Positions 27,345 through 37,176 of a stretch of 64,000 nt of DNA are shown here, piece by piece. Within the stretch, counting starts at the first letter, position 1; each line of letters starts with the position of its first letter. Both the position numbers and the translations under genes were made by a program. The stretch lies in contig CAJTLB010000004.1 in the NCBI GenBank assembly GCA_910577045.1, forward strand, positions 62,001-126,000, written 5' to 3'. Below the pieces are notes generated by a model that searched no databases, was not told the origin of the DNA, and saw nothing but the letters and a program-made list of their open reading frames with translations. This DNA is from an uncultured Lachnospiraceae bacterium (GTDB taxonomy: Bacteria; Bacillota; Clostridia; Lachnospirales; Lachnospiraceae).

Positions 27345-28785
27345 AATTCAGTATACTCTCCCAAAATTTCAAATGGGTTCCCATCTGGCTCTTTGGATAC
27401 ATTACTTGATGTGCCAATTCCCCCATCTGGCGTAACTGCTGCCTGTTTTTTGCAAGATATTCTATTCTTTCTGCTGCAGCCTGGTAATCACCTAATGGTA
27501 CAATATAGCCATTTATCCCATTTTCAATATCTTCTTTTACCCCTGAAGTATCGGTTACTACTGGTATTGCCCCGTTTCCCATCGCTTCCATAATACTAAT
27601 ACTTCTTCCTTCATAATCTGCTAAGTTTATACAAATATCCTGGCATTTCCAAAAGGCAGGAATTTCCTCATGTGGTAATTTGCCTAAAAACCTTACTTTT
27701 TTTGTAAGTTTATGCGCTTTTATTTCTATTTCCATCTCTTCTTTTACTGACCCATCCCCTGCTAATTCCATTTCAAATAAAATTTCTTTCTCTTCTAATT
27801 GCATAATCAGTTTTAGCAATAAATCCATTCTTTTCTGGGAATGTTCCATGCCATCCATACGCCCTGCATATCCTATTCGGATTGGCTCCTGTCCCTTTTC
27901 TGTATAACTCCGCTTTAATGTCTCTTCACATACAAATGGGCAAGTCATAGATTCTATTCTATCAGGAGAAACCCCTTTCTTTATCATTTCTTCTCTTATA
28001 TCCCTACTTACTGCAATATACAAATCGGTACACTCCCTAAACCCCATATATCCATTATAAAGATGTTCCCCACTATTATGTATCACAGATATCACCTCCA
28101 CCATATCTGGATAATAATATTTTAATATATAAGCAGCTACCATTACCTCATCTGGCATACAAGTTATCACTTTGCAAGGCAGCTTTTTTCGTAATACATC
28201 CACCACATTTTTCACAGACTCTATCGAAAGATATTCTTTATGATCAATCTCTGTATATAAAATATGGCTTGCTATACTATGGGGCACTTGATACTTTCCC
28301 GCATCAGAAACAATAAATATATTTTCTTTTCCTGCTTTTATCATAGCTTCACAAAGACTCATGGTCCACGTCTCTACTCCCCCTAAACCAAGCCCATTTA
28401 CACAATCAAATATAATATTAATTTCTTTCTCTTTTTTTTCCTTTTGCCCTAAAATTTTCTTTTTTATTATTACATTCTCTTTCAGTAATTCTAATAGTAA
28501 TTTACAATAACTGATTTCCTTTTTTAACTGCCCTGGTTGCGTTTTTTCTATTTCTTTCCTTACTTGTCCTATCTTATCTTTGTCTGCTATAGTAATACAC
28601 AAATTTGCATTTGGGTACTCTTTCATAGATATTGGTGGTTTTATTGGATATCCTTCTATATGGCTTCCCCACTTATCAGAAGAAGAATCTACAATCACAA
28701 CCTTTTGTATTGGTGTCTCTTGTAACATCTTACACAATGTTCTACAACGTCTACCTGCCCCATATAGAATTAAACTATCTAACAT
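27334..28785 (-). CDS. GT4 glycosyltransferase with N-terminal Rossmann module
   Basis: Protein of 483 residues. The N-terminus is a shortened Rossmann module (LILYGAGRRCRTLCKMLQE, then VDSSSDKWGSHIEGYPI). The GT-B part has FDCVNGLGLGGVETWTMSLCE at its start and the family 4 donor signature IRIGYAGRMDGMEHSQKRMD. A late acidic motif, DYEGRSISIMEAMGNGAIPV, completes the E-x7-E region. It is a paralogue of the product of 21516. It overlaps its neighbours by 11 bases on each side, which points to tight co-translation. Confidence 0.8.
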   Translation of the reverse strand: MLDSLILYGAGRRCRTLCKMLQETPIQKVVIVDSSSDKWGSHIEGYPIKPPISMKEYPNANLCITIADKDKIGQVRKEIEKTQPGQLKKEISYCKLLLELLKENVIIKKKILGQKEKKEKEINIIFDCVNGLGLGGVETWTMSLCEAMIKAGKENIFIVSDAGKYQVPHSIASHILYTEIDHKEYLSIESVKNVVDVLRKKLPCKVITCMPDEVMVAAYILKYYYPDMVEVISVIHNSGEHLYNGYMGFRECTDLYIAVSRDIREEMIKKGVSPDRIESMTCPFVCEETLKRSYTEKGQEPIRIGYAGRMDGMEHSQKRMDLLLKLIMQLEEKEILFEMELAGDGSVKEEMEIEIKAHKLTKKVRFLGKLPHEEIPAFWKCQDICINLADYEGRSISIMEAMGNGAIPVVTDTSGVKEDIENGINGYIVPLGDYQAAAERIEYLAKNRQQLRQMGELAHQVMYPKSQMGTHLKFWESILNYGG

Positions 28786-29959
28786 CCTTCTCTACCTGCT
28801 CCGCTGCTGGTATAATACCTGCATCTTTTCCACTACAATAGTTACACATATCCAAATAGCCTTTTTCTGAATATCCCATAGTAAACTCCAATAATTCTTT
28901 CTTCCCTTCTTCTCCTTCCAGTTGCTCCAAATCTAAATAATCGGTTTCGCCTACATTTATACTTAAATTTTCAGATACACTTCTTGCCATAACACAATAA
29001 TAAAACCTGTTTTCTCTTACTTCTCTACAAGGTGTATGGCACCGATCAAAAACCTCTATTAACTCCTTACTTTCTCTTTCTCGACTTCCCTCTTCAAATC
29101 CATAATCAAACCATTCCGTTTCTTCATTTCCCAAAACATAAGAAATCCCATATTTATCTAACCTATCTATCAAATGTTGATGAGATATTTTTAACCTAGG
29201 AATTTGCTTCGCATAATTCGAAATACGAAACAGGACATTATATTTTTGGCAAGCTTCTAATACTTCCTTTTTTGGAAGAATGGTTCCATTTGTCGTAATG
29301 CAATAAATTGCCATTTGCTTCCGATACTTTTCTCCTATATAACAAATTGCTTGTGCCAATTCTTTATATAATAATGGTTCCCCTCCTATTAATACAAATT
29401 CCTTGATAACATCTACTTTTGCAAAGAAGGAATCTGCACTTTTATATACCTGTTGTAATGTTAAATCCTTTGCCGTATTTCCCACTGCATAACACCCATG
29501 GGCACACTTTTTGCATTTTAAAGAACACCGTTCTGTTACGGTAATCTGTGCTAAAGATACATAAGATTTATGAAAAAAATAAACAGACAAAATTGGCAAT
29601 ATTTGATTATAAAACTCCTCATAAAAAAAATAATCTTCTTTATATATTAGTTGTAAAGATTGAATCTGTTTTTCTATTGCAAGAGCATTTTTCTTTGATG
29701 CTGCAATCACTATTAACCCATTATGGTTCTTTATATACTCTTCCACAGAATATACTTTTTGTCCTTGGAAACCTTGTTGCTGTTTCACTATATCATTATC
29801 TATAAATCCCTTTAAGCAACCATAAAACTGTAATGTAATAGCAAGGGTATTCCCTAGCTTTCCTGCACCAAAGATATATATTTTTAATGGCTTATCAAAC
29901 CTTTCTGCCAACTTATCTGCTACTTTATCTAACTCATGTATTTTATTCTTCCATATCAT
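28775..29959 (-). CDS. Radical SAM protein with N-terminal Rossmann module
   Basis: Protein of 394 residues. The Rossmann module covers about 25-125 (KIYIFGAGKLGNTLAITLQ). A radical SAM core follows with the cluster motif CSLKCKKC (C-x3-C-x2-C, about 150-157). Extra cysteines near the end (CHTPC, YYCVMARS, CNYCSG) suggest an auxiliary iron-sulfur site of SPASM/Twitch type. The protein at 43403 has the same architecture. Radical SAM enzymes in such loci can remodel sugars or amino-acid substituents, but the reaction here is unknown. Its stop overlaps the next gene; the start has AAAGGAAGG upstream. Confidence 0.78.
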   Translation of the reverse strand: MIWKNKIHELDKVADKLAERFDKPLKIYIFGAGKLGNTLAITLQFYGCLKGFIDNDIVKQQQGFQGQKVYSVEEYIKNHNGLIVIAASKKNALAIEKQIQSLQLIYKEDYFFYEEFYNQILPILSVYFFHKSYVSLAQITVTERCSLKCKKCAHGCYAVGNTAKDLTLQQVYKSADSFFAKVDVIKEFVLIGGEPLLYKELAQAICYIGEKYRKQMAIYCITTNGTILPKKEVLEACQKYNVLFRISNYAKQIPRLKISHQHLIDRLDKYGISYVLGNEETEWFDYGFEEGSRERESKELIEVFDRCHTPCREVRENRFYYCVMARSVSENLSINVGETDYLDLEQLEGEEGKKELLEFTMGYSEKGYLDMCNYCSGKDAGIIPAAEQVEKDVR

Positions 29960-30081
29960 ATAAAAACCCTTCCTTTCTCACAAGCAATACCTTATCCTTA
30001 TAGTATTTAAAATGAATAATAGCAATCTATATCCATTAATTTTTATCTTATTCTAACTGTATTAAAATTAGCATATATTCC

Positions 30082-30165
30082 TTATATCTGTCCTTTGATA
30101 AAACTCTTCAAAACTTCTATACGTTTTCCTGCACCAAAACATATAATCTGTTTTATATTTACCAT
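30082..30165 (-). pseudogene. Orphan fragment of a Rossmann module
   Basis: In the 238-base gap after the GT2 gene at 30198, a 27-codon frame encodes IICFGAGKRIEVLKSF and then stops. The GAGK motif and the hydrophobic strand before it match the first strand and turn of the Rossmann module found in the neighbouring proteins. There is no ribosome binding site. It looks like the stump of a lost gene of this family. The remainder of 29960-30197 shows nothing else. Confidence 0.55.
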
Positions 30166-30197
30166 ATTTTCTATAAATTTATTTTTTGAGCACACCT

Positions 30198-31364
30198 TTA
30201 ACATTCGTCATTCTCTTCCTTTTCTTCGTTTAATAATACTACTTTATCTTTTTTTATCCCCATTTTCATTAATTCACGCATAACATTCTTAGATGTAATA
30301 TCACTTTTTATTGCAACTACTATTTTATCAAACTCAGCTCCTACTATGCTTTCTATGCCCACTATATTTCTATCTTTATACTCTTTATACGCCTTATCTA
30401 CCCATAATATTAATTCACAATATGCTATTTTCATAATCTGTGTATAATAAGATTGTCCAATAACGCCTGCACCATATAAAATAATCTTATCTCCTTTTTT
30501 TATCTTATCAAAAGGAAATAGATATTCAATTTTTCTACTTAAATTTCCATATACCCTTTGTTTTAAATTCACAGAATAAATATAATATTGATCTACTTGT
30601 TTCATCAAAATCTTATCTTCAACAAATTGTTCTTTCATATGGCAATACCATATGTATAATTTTTCAAAAAATCCTTCTTCTACTATATAAGAAGGTATAT
30701 CATTTGTTTTTCTTTTTCTATGGTTATAAAAGGAAAATTTAACTATTTCTAAAGAATTTATCATTTTTATTAATGGATAAATAATCGCTGCATCTTCTCC
30801 ATAATAAAAGCTTTTATTAGATAATAACGCAAATGCCCTTATCAAAAATTCTTTTTTAAATATCTTAATACAAAGAGAAGGATCCAAGCCCGGACCTCCT
30901 CTTATATTATCCCATATCATATTTGGATATATTATTTCTTCTATTTTTTCTTTATTATAAAATCCTTCTTGATAAGAACTATATTGTTTCACACAGTAAG
31001 ATTCATTATAATACCTAGTAATGCCAAAGCAGATTAAATCAACATCTTTTTTCATTATATCTACTGCTTTAATATATGAATCCTTTATTAAAAAATCATC
31101 TGCATCTACAAAAGTTACATATTTAAACGAGCTTAACTCTAATCCTTTATATCTTGCGTATAAAAGCCCTTTATTTTCTTGATGGCAGACTTTTATTCTT
31201 TTATCGATTATCGCATACTTATCACAAATCTCCCCACTAGCATCACTTGATCCATCATCTACTAATATAACTTCCAAATTTTTTAACGGTTGAGATAAAA
31301 TACTTACTATACATTGTTCTAAATACTCTTCTACATTATAAACTGGCACAATTATAGATAACAA
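30198..31364 (-). CDS. GT2 glycosyltransferase with C-terminal Rossmann module
   Basis: Protein of 388 residues. The GT2 domain starts MLSIIVPVYNVEEYLEQCI, with LVDDGSSDASGEICDKYA and the metal-binding FVDADDFL at about 90. The middle part has an RxxxP-like acceptor region typical of capsule and teichoic side-chain transferases. The last 110 residues are a Rossmann module (KIILYGAGVIGQSYYTQIM, LWVDKAYKEYKDRNI). It is the first gene downstream of legC, so it may use the nonulosonic acid or a neighbouring sugar; this is inference. Confidence 0.8.
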   Translation of the reverse strand: MLSIIVPVYNVEEYLEQCIVSILSQPLKNLEVILVDDGSSDASGEICDKYAIIDKRIKVCHQENKGLLYARYKGLELSSFKYVTFVDADDFLIKDSYIKAVDIMKKDVDLICFGITRYYNESYCVKQYSSYQEGFYNKEKIEEIIYPNMIWDNIRGGPGLDPSLCIKIFKKEFLIRAFALLSNKSFYYGEDAAIIYPLIKMINSLEIVKFSFYNHRKRKTNDIPSYIVEEGFFEKLYIWYCHMKEQFVEDKILMKQVDQYYIYSVNLKQRVYGNLSRKIEYLFPFDKIKKGDKIILYGAGVIGQSYYTQIMKIAYCELILWVDKAYKEYKDRNIVGIESIVGAEFDKIVVAIKSDITSKNVMRELMKMGIKKDKVVLLNEEKEENDEC

Positions 31365-31438
31365 TTTTTATTCTCTCCTTTATATCTATGAATCCTTAAT
31401 AAAACTATTATCCAACACAATCATTTTTACTATATATT

Positions 31439-32581
31439 TTATACAAAGCTATTAAACTCATAAATACACTTTGAAACATACTTTACCTCCTCATCACATA
31501 GCTGGCTGCTGCAAGGTATGTTTACTATCAAATTATAAAAATAATAAGCTTGTACAATATTATATTTGGATTCATTTTTATAAGGTCCTAATGTATGTAT
31601 TAATTTCCATATTGGCCTAGATTGAATTTGATGTTCTGTTAAATATTGAATTAATTTATCCCTATCTTTTGACTGATATGAATAAAACCAATAGTTTGGC
31701 CTAATATTTCCACGAAATGGTTTTAAGTTAATTCCAAGCCTATTATATAATTCATAATTATTTTTTTTCTTTTCAATAAACTCTTCTAATTGTTCCAATT
31801 GTGCTAATCCTAAAGCTGCCTGTAAATTTGTCATTCGATAATTATACCCTATTTCATCATGATCAAAATACACCATATCTGACTTTGCCTGTGTAGATAA
31901 ATGTTTACATCTATCTAATAATAAAGCATTATTAGAAACAATCATTCCTCCACCACCAGTTGTTATAATCTTATTTCCATTAAAAGAATATACTCCTATG
32001 TCCCCAATTGTTCCTGCATACTTTCCCTTATAAACTCCTTCTGTATAATATGAACCTAATGCTTCCGTTGCATCTTCTACTACTTTTATATGATATTTCT
32101 CAGCAATTCTCATAATTTCATACATATCTGCAAGATTCCCAAATACATGCACTACTATTATTGCCCTAATACATTTATTTGTCTCTTTATGTATTAATTT
32201 ATCTTCCAAGACTTGGCACTCTTCTTCACAAAATTTTTCCACTTTAGAAACATCTATTGTTAAAAATTCATCACAATCAAAAAAGATAGGTGTAGCACCA
32301 ACATATTTTACAGGATTCACTGCAGCAATAAATGTTAAAGTAGGAACCAATACAATATCTTCTTTCCCTATTCCTAAACTAAGCATAGCTAAATGAATTC
32401 CTGCTGTCCCACTTTGGCATGCAACAGCTCCTGCTGCCCCAACATAGTCTGCTATCTTATTTTCAAATTGTCCAATTTGTTTTCCTGATGTAGAAACCCA
32501 TTCTGTATCAATAGTTTCTAATACATATTTTTTCTCATTTCCATTAAAGTTAGGTACAGATAATGGTATAAATTTTTTCAT
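31439..32581 (-). CDS. legC: LegC-type PLP aminotransferase
   Basis: Protein of 380 residues in the DegT/DnrJ/EryC1 family of sugar aminotransferases. The opening (MKKFIPLSVPNFNGNEKKYV, then TEWVSTSGKQIGQFE) is characteristic of LegC, which aminates the 4-keto sugar nucleotide made by LegB on the way to legionaminic acid. The PLP lysine is in FNGNKIITTGGGGM (about 200), and HVFGNLADM and VEDATEALGS carry cofactor contacts. legB lies 15 bases upstream, and legI and legF homologues are in the same locus, which supports the call. It acts in the cytoplasm. Confidence 0.88.
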   Translation of the reverse strand: MKKFIPLSVPNFNGNEKKYVLETIDTEWVSTSGKQIGQFENKIADYVGAAGAVACQSGTAGIHLAMLSLGIGKEDIVLVPTLTFIAAVNPVKYVGATPIFFDCDEFLTIDVSKVEKFCEEECQVLEDKLIHKETNKCIRAIIVVHVFGNLADMYEIMRIAEKYHIKVVEDATEALGSYYTEGVYKGKYAGTIGDIGVYSFNGNKIITTGGGGMIVSNNALLLDRCKHLSTQAKSDMVYFDHDEIGYNYRMTNLQAALGLAQLEQLEEFIEKKKNNYELYNRLGINLKPFRGNIRPNYWFYSYQSKDRDKLIQYLTEHQIQSRPIWKLIHTLGPYKNESKYNIVQAYYFYNLIVNIPCSSQLCDEEVKYVSKCIYEFNSFV

Positions 32582-32596
32582 TTATTTTATCACTTT

Positions 32597-33577
32597 CTAA
32601 ATATTATAAATATTTGTCTTATAATAAGCCAGGTTATTAGATAACCAACTAATCGTTTCTTGAATCCCTTTTTCTAAAGAATACTGTGGTACCCAATTTG
32701 TTAGTCTTTTTATTTTTTCATTGTTCCCCATTAACCGGTTTACCTCACTTTTATCTGGTCTTAATCGCTCTTCATCACACACAATCCTTGCAGAAGTATT
32801 TATTTGTTTTATAATTTCATTTGCTAATGTTCCTATAGAAATTTCTTTCATAGTTGCAATATTAATTTCTTCACCAATTGTATGTACTGACTCATAGATT
32901 TCTTTAAACCCATTTACTGTATCCAAAACATAATTAAAATCTCTAGTTGGAGTTAGGGAACCTAATTTAACCTCCGTATTACCTGCAAGTAATTGTCCAA
33001 TAATAGTTGGAATAACCGCCCTAGCCGATTGTCTTGGCCCATAGGTATTAAATGGTCTTACAATAGAAATTGGCATATTAAAACTACGATAAAAACTTTC
33101 TGATAATCTGTCAGCAGCAATTTTTGTTGCGGAATAAGGTGATTGCCCTTGATATGGATGCTCTTCATCAATAGGGACATATTTGGCTGTCCCGTATACT
33201 TCAGATGTTGATGTAATTAAAATCTTTGAAACATTTGAATATCTGGCTGCTTGCAAAATATTCAATGTTCCCTTTATATTTGTTTCTACATAAGAATCTG
33301 GTGAATGATAACTAAATGGAATAGCAATTAATGCTGCTAAATGAAAAATTCCTTCTACATTTTTAACCGCCTCCCTCACTCCATTTGGATCACGAATATC
33401 ACCATAGAAAACTTCAATTTCATTCTTTATCTTTTTAGGCAGTGTATCTATCCAGCCATATGTCCCAAGAGAATTATAATGTACAAATGCTTTTACCTTA
33501 TAATCCGATTTAACCAATAATTCTAATAAATGGCTTCCAATAAATCCACCTGCACCTGTAACCAATACATTTTTCAT
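32597..33577 (-). CDS. legB: LegB-type NAD-dependent 4,6-dehydratase
   Basis: Protein of 326 residues, an extended short-chain dehydrogenase. Motifs: TGAGGFIGSHLLELL at the N-terminus binds NAD, and YSATKIAADRL has the catalytic Tyr and Lys (about 152-156). The stretches AFVHYNSLGTYGWIDTLP, GDIRDPNGVREAV and RPFNTYGPRQSARAVIPT are typical of LegB, which makes the 4-keto-6-deoxy sugar nucleotide that starts legionaminic acid synthesis. Length is normal. It sits directly upstream of legC. Confidence 0.88.
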   Translation of the reverse strand: MKNVLVTGAGGFIGSHLLELLVKSDYKVKAFVHYNSLGTYGWIDTLPKKIKNEIEVFYGDIRDPNGVREAVKNVEGIFHLAALIAIPFSYHSPDSYVETNIKGTLNILQAARYSNVSKILITSTSEVYGTAKYVPIDEEHPYQGQSPYSATKIAADRLSESFYRSFNMPISIVRPFNTYGPRQSARAVIPTIIGQLLAGNTEVKLGSLTPTRDFNYVLDTVNGFKEIYESVHTIGEEINIATMKEISIGTLANEIIKQINTSARIVCDEERLRPDKSEVNRLMGNNEKIKRLTNWVPQYSLEKGIQETISWLSNNLAYYKTNIYNI

Positions 33578-33596
33578 ACTTTTTTCCTTTACTTAG

Positions 33597-34958
33597 CTAT
33601 TTCCCAGGATAATATTTTTCTATACATCCTGTTTTTACATGATATATTAAAATTTCTGTAACACCACTAGGAGAATTTGCTGCAACAGCAACTTGTTGTA
33701 TTGCACTAATATTTAACGTTTTATCATCAAATACATATGACCACATATTTAAAGACTCTCCATAGTCTAAATTATCCCACATATATTGGCCTGATATTGT
33801 CTTAAAAGCAAAAAACGGTTGTGTCCCAAATATATGGTTCTTTGCCTTTATATAAAATATTGCTGAATCATGTTCTTCATCTATACATGGCCTTATTTCT
33901 AAACCAACACTTTCCGGTAATAAATTCTCCGCTTTTTGCATAGCAGTAACTGCATTAGAAAAATGAAACTTAACGTCAGGATACTCTTTTGATACTCTCT
34001 GGATCAAAAGCCGCACATATTCTATTTCTTCCCTCATATCCCGAAAATCATGATTCGAAAAGGATAATATTGTTGGCCCTTCTTCTGCTTGTATAAAAGC
34101 TTGCCTCACATCCTCTAACCCTAATTTCACTAATCTAGAATCTAAACTTAAACACCTTGTTATCCATCTATGGCAACTTCCGGGAAGCTGGTAATCTTCA
34201 TAACTTGGATGATATGGGTGCCATTTTTTTGTAGCCCTCCTCCAATCTCCATATCTGCCTTCTCTTAGATCTGGCTGTCTTTCTTCATTCATTTTATAAT
34301 AAGAATTACAAGAATAATCAAACGGAATCCATTGTTCCAAAAACCAATGTGCATCTGGCCGTTCTGCTTCCATTCCAGCACGATAAGCAGCCGGGAATGA
34401 ATGATTGTCAATAATCCTTCTTGCTAAAATTTGGAAAATATTATTAGAATTTACATATGCTGTACCTGCATAATTATACGCCCCATTAAATGGTAACGGA
34501 TGATAATGAAATTGTAATAAATCTATTTTTTCACTCTTATTTTCATATAATTTAGAATAATAATGCGTATACACATTCCCAAATCCTGCATCCCTTCGCC
34601 TAGGATTATTTCCAGTAAATCCTACATGGTCTAAACAAAACCAATTATATACCCATCCATTCCCATCAGAATCTAATAATCTTTCGCGAAATTCTTTGGA
34701 CATTAATTCATCTAATATATTATCAATTTGATCCCAAGTCCCTAATGTTTGGATACGTTTTTCTGCAAATGCGTCCGCAACCAAATCTTCTACTCCATTT
34801 AAATCAATTTCTTTATTTTGAAGCCTTTTTAAATTTTCTTTAGAAGCTGCTAAATCTACACCAAATATTTCTTTCAGCCTTTTAAATGAAGCATCTATCG
34901 ATTCATAAAGAGGCCCTTCTGTATCAATACAATGTACAATATATACATCTTTACTCAA
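33597..34958 (-). CDS. Putative polysaccharide-deacetylase-like protein
   Basis: Protein of 453 residues with no confident family. It opens VYIVHCIDTEGPLYES; a DTEG near the start and later histidine-rich stretches (LLQFHYHPLPFNGAY about 156-170, SFSNHDFRDM about 308) recall the metal-binding sites of NodB-like polysaccharide deacetylases. The last 110 residues form a separate beta-rich part. It is sandwiched between the NeuB-family synthase and legB with 18-base gaps, so it probably works on the nonulosonic acid pathway or its glycan. Because a LegG hydrolysing epimerase is missing here, an unusual pathway step is conceivable, but I cannot show it. Confidence 0.4.
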   Translation of the reverse strand: MSKDVYIVHCIDTEGPLYESIDASFKRLKEIFGVDLAASKENLKRLQNKEIDLNGVEDLVADAFAEKRIQTLGTWDQIDNILDELMSKEFRERLLDSDGNGWVYNWFCLDHVGFTGNNPRRRDAGFGNVYTHYYSKLYENKSEKIDLLQFHYHPLPFNGAYNYAGTAYVNSNNIFQILARRIIDNHSFPAAYRAGMEAERPDAHWFLEQWIPFDYSCNSYYKMNEERQPDLREGRYGDWRRATKKWHPYHPSYEDYQLPGSCHRWITRCLSLDSRLVKLGLEDVRQAFIQAEEGPTILSFSNHDFRDMREEIEYVRLLIQRVSKEYPDVKFHFSNAVTAMQKAENLLPESVGLEIRPCIDEEHDSAIFYIKAKNHIFGTQPFFAFKTISGQYMWDNLDYGESLNMWSYVFDDKTLNISAIQQVAVAANSPSGVTEILIYHVKTGCIEKYYPGK

Positions 34959-34976
34959 TCATATCCCCACCTTTAT

Positions 34977-36023
34977 CTAAAAATCTTGTAATTGTATAAT
35001 CTCATCATATCCTATATCTCTTTTTGCTGTTTTTCCAACCACAAATTCATAATATTGGGGTGAAATACCAGAACCAGGCCGTTTATAATCTAAATCTTCT
35101 ATTTGAATTATATCGCCCTTCTTAATTTCTTTTGCAGCAACAATACTCCTTTGAAAAGCTTCCCTTCTCTCTGTGGTTTCATATACACGCCGCCTATAAT
35201 TCCCAAGCATTTTATAACCTATACTAGTAGCATCACAAATAGCCTTTAGTTCCGAAGAATCTGCTGAAATTTTATGATCCCAGCCAACCATATTTTTATC
35301 TAATGTAAAATGTTTCTCTATTATTTTTACCTTTTTAGCTATAGACATAATTGGCGCAACAATGCCTATTGTATGATCAGAATAACCTACTGGATAACCA
35401 TAAGTTTCTCTAAGCATATCTATATTATTTAGATTTACTTCTTCCTCTTTTGGAGGATAAATAGAAACACAATGTAACAACACTATTTCTCTACAGCCTT
35501 CTTGTTCCAAACATTCAACAGCATTATTTATTTCTGTTAAACCACATAACCCTGTACTAATAACAATCGGCTTTTTCTTTTTTGCCACATATTTTAAAAA
35601 TGGAATATTATTTAAGTCCATTGAAGCAATCTTTAAAAAAGGTACTTCCAATTCATCTACTAATAAGTCAACTTCCCTATTTGAAAATGGAGTAGAATTA
35701 AAATCTATTCCTTTTTTTTCACAATACCTTTTTAATTCCTTATGATTTTCAATACTTAAATGATATTTATCTACAATTTGTTCTAAAGTATAATCTGTTC
35801 TATTTCTATAATCATCTTTTAAAAAATAATTATCATTATATGTTTTTTTTGAAAAAATAGATTCTTTTGACCATGATTGAAATTTAACACAGTCTGCGCC
35901 GCAATCTACAGCTTTATCTATTATTTTTTTAGCTAATTCTATATCTCCATTATGGTTTGCACCAATTTCTGCTATCACATAGGGTTTTATATAATCTTTA
36001 AGCATATCTGAATAAATAAACAT
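34977..36023 (-). CDS. legI: NeuB-family nonulosonic acid synthase (LegI-like)
   Basis: Protein of 348 residues with the NeuB TIM barrel followed by a C-terminal antifreeze-like SAF domain (from about 285, RSIVAAKEIKKGDIIQIEDL). NeuB-type enzymes condense a six-carbon sugar with phosphoenolpyruvate. Typical signatures: VIAEIGANHNGDIELAKKII, DCVKFQSW, STPFSNREVD, GYSDHTIG and EKHFTLDKNMVGWDHKISAD. Together with legB, legC and a CMP synthetase, legionaminic acid is the likely product; pseudaminic or neuraminic acid are alternatives because the substrate cannot be read from motifs. It acts in the cytosol. Confidence 0.85.
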   Translation of the reverse strand: MFIYSDMLKDYIKPYVIAEIGANHNGDIELAKKIIDKAVDCGADCVKFQSWSKESIFSKKTYNDNYFLKDDYRNRTDYTLEQIVDKYHLSIENHKELKRYCEKKGIDFNSTPFSNREVDLLVDELEVPFLKIASMDLNNIPFLKYVAKKKKPIVISTGLCGLTEINNAVECLEQEGCREIVLLHCVSIYPPKEEEVNLNNIDMLRETYGYPVGYSDHTIGIVAPIMSIAKKVKIIEKHFTLDKNMVGWDHKISADSSELKAICDATSIGYKMLGNYRRRVYETTERREAFQRSIVAAKEIKKGDIIQIEDLDYKRPGSGISPQYYEFVVGKTAKRDIGYDEIIQLQDF

Positions 36024-36027
36024 ATTT

Positions 36028-37176
36028 TTATCCTTTCCTATTTAATATATTTCTATAATATTCCATATACTCATCTGCAACTCTTTCCATGGAAAAATAT
36101 TTTGCATATTCTAAGATAAAATCTCTATTCCAATCTTTGTATGCCCATCTTTCAATAGCATCTGCAAGGGCTTTATCTGTCCTTTCTTTTGCAAAACAAG
36201 AGATATAATTATTATCAAAATCCACAGCACATTCCACATCTGAAAACATTATTAGTGGTAAACCATATGTAATTGCCTCTAATGCGGCGATACTTAATCC
36301 CTCTGTAATACTTGCCATAATAAACCCATCAGAAATAGAATAATATTCTTTCATTTGTAAACTACTTAATACACCAACATATTTTATAGAATTTTCTAAT
36401 CCTGCATTTTTTATTTCTGTTTGTAACATACCATTTATTCTATCATTACCACAAAATACAACTCCTATTTTTTCTTTCACTTCTTGTGGTAAAATCTTAA
36501 ATGCCCTTACAATCTGCAATTGGTTTTTTCGCATTGTCAATGTGCCAGGACATATTAAAAGTTTCTTTCCATTTAATTTTAATTCTGCTTTTAATTCTTT
36601 TTTTATTATATCTGCCTTAAAATCAGTACCATTCTGTATTACTTTAATTTGTTCAGGATTCAAATTAGAATATTCTGTAAAAATTTTACCTGCAAGCCCT
36701 TTTCCTACTGCAACAATATTTATATTAGGTATAGTATATATTTCTTTTTGCCAAATAATATCTCTGTCATTTACATTAGATAATTTTTGTTCTTTACCTA
36801 TAAATGCATGGGCCGTAAAAACATATGGGATTTTCCTTTCTATACATATCTTTATACATGCTCTACAAAAATCTCCACAATCATGGATATGTACTATATC
36901 TGCATTTATATTATCTAATGCTTTTTTAAAAGCTAATATCATAATTTCCAAATGGGATTTATTTATGTATTTATCTGCTACACTTTTAGAATCTACAATA
37001 TGAATATTTCCTATTTTCATAGCAGGCAAATATTCTTTTCCTAACAACAAATAAGATTCTATTTTTCTTCCAATATACTCACATAAATCTCTTACAACAA
37101 TTAATCCATTTGCCCCATCTGCAAAACCTTCTAATCTATCATCTGGTATCTTCCATATCACAGATAATACTTTCAC
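36028..37176 (-). CDS. GT4-family glycosyltransferase
   Basis: Protein of 382 residues, GT-B fold, without a fused Rossmann module. The donor half has KLLICPGTLTMRKNQLQIVRA and the acidic motif ASITEGLSIAALEAITYGLPLI (written here over two shorter stretches: ASITEGLSIAAL and EAITYGLPLI). The N-terminal half has VHIHDCGDF. Its stop lies just before the NeuB start and it overlaps the upstream gene by one base. It is not the UDP-GlcNAc 2-epimerase that the pathway needs. The transferred sugar is unknown. Confidence 0.78.
   Translation of the reverse strand: MKVLSVIWKIPDDRLEGFADGANGLIVVRDLCEYIGRKIESYLLLGKEYLPAMKIGNIHIVDSKSVADKYINKSHLEIMILAFKKALDNINADIVHIHDCGDFCRACIKICIERKIPYVFTAHAFIGKEQKLSNVNDRDIIWQKEIYTIPNINIVAVGKGLAGKIFTEYSNLNPEQIKVIQNGTDFKADIIKKELKAELKLNGKKLLICPGTLTMRKNQLQIVRAFKILPQEVKEKIGVVFCGNDRINGMLQTEIKNAGLENSIKYVGVLSSLQMKEYYSISDGFIMASITEGLSIAALEAITYGLPLIMFSDVECAVDFDNNYISCFAKERTDKALADAIERWAYKDWNRDFILEYAKYFSMERVADEYMEYYRNILNRKG

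Noticed and set aside
36028..37176. Possible LegG/NeuC 2-epimerase
   Set aside because: Donor-site and E-x7-E-like motifs are those of a GT4 glycosyltransferase; the NeuC signatures are absent.
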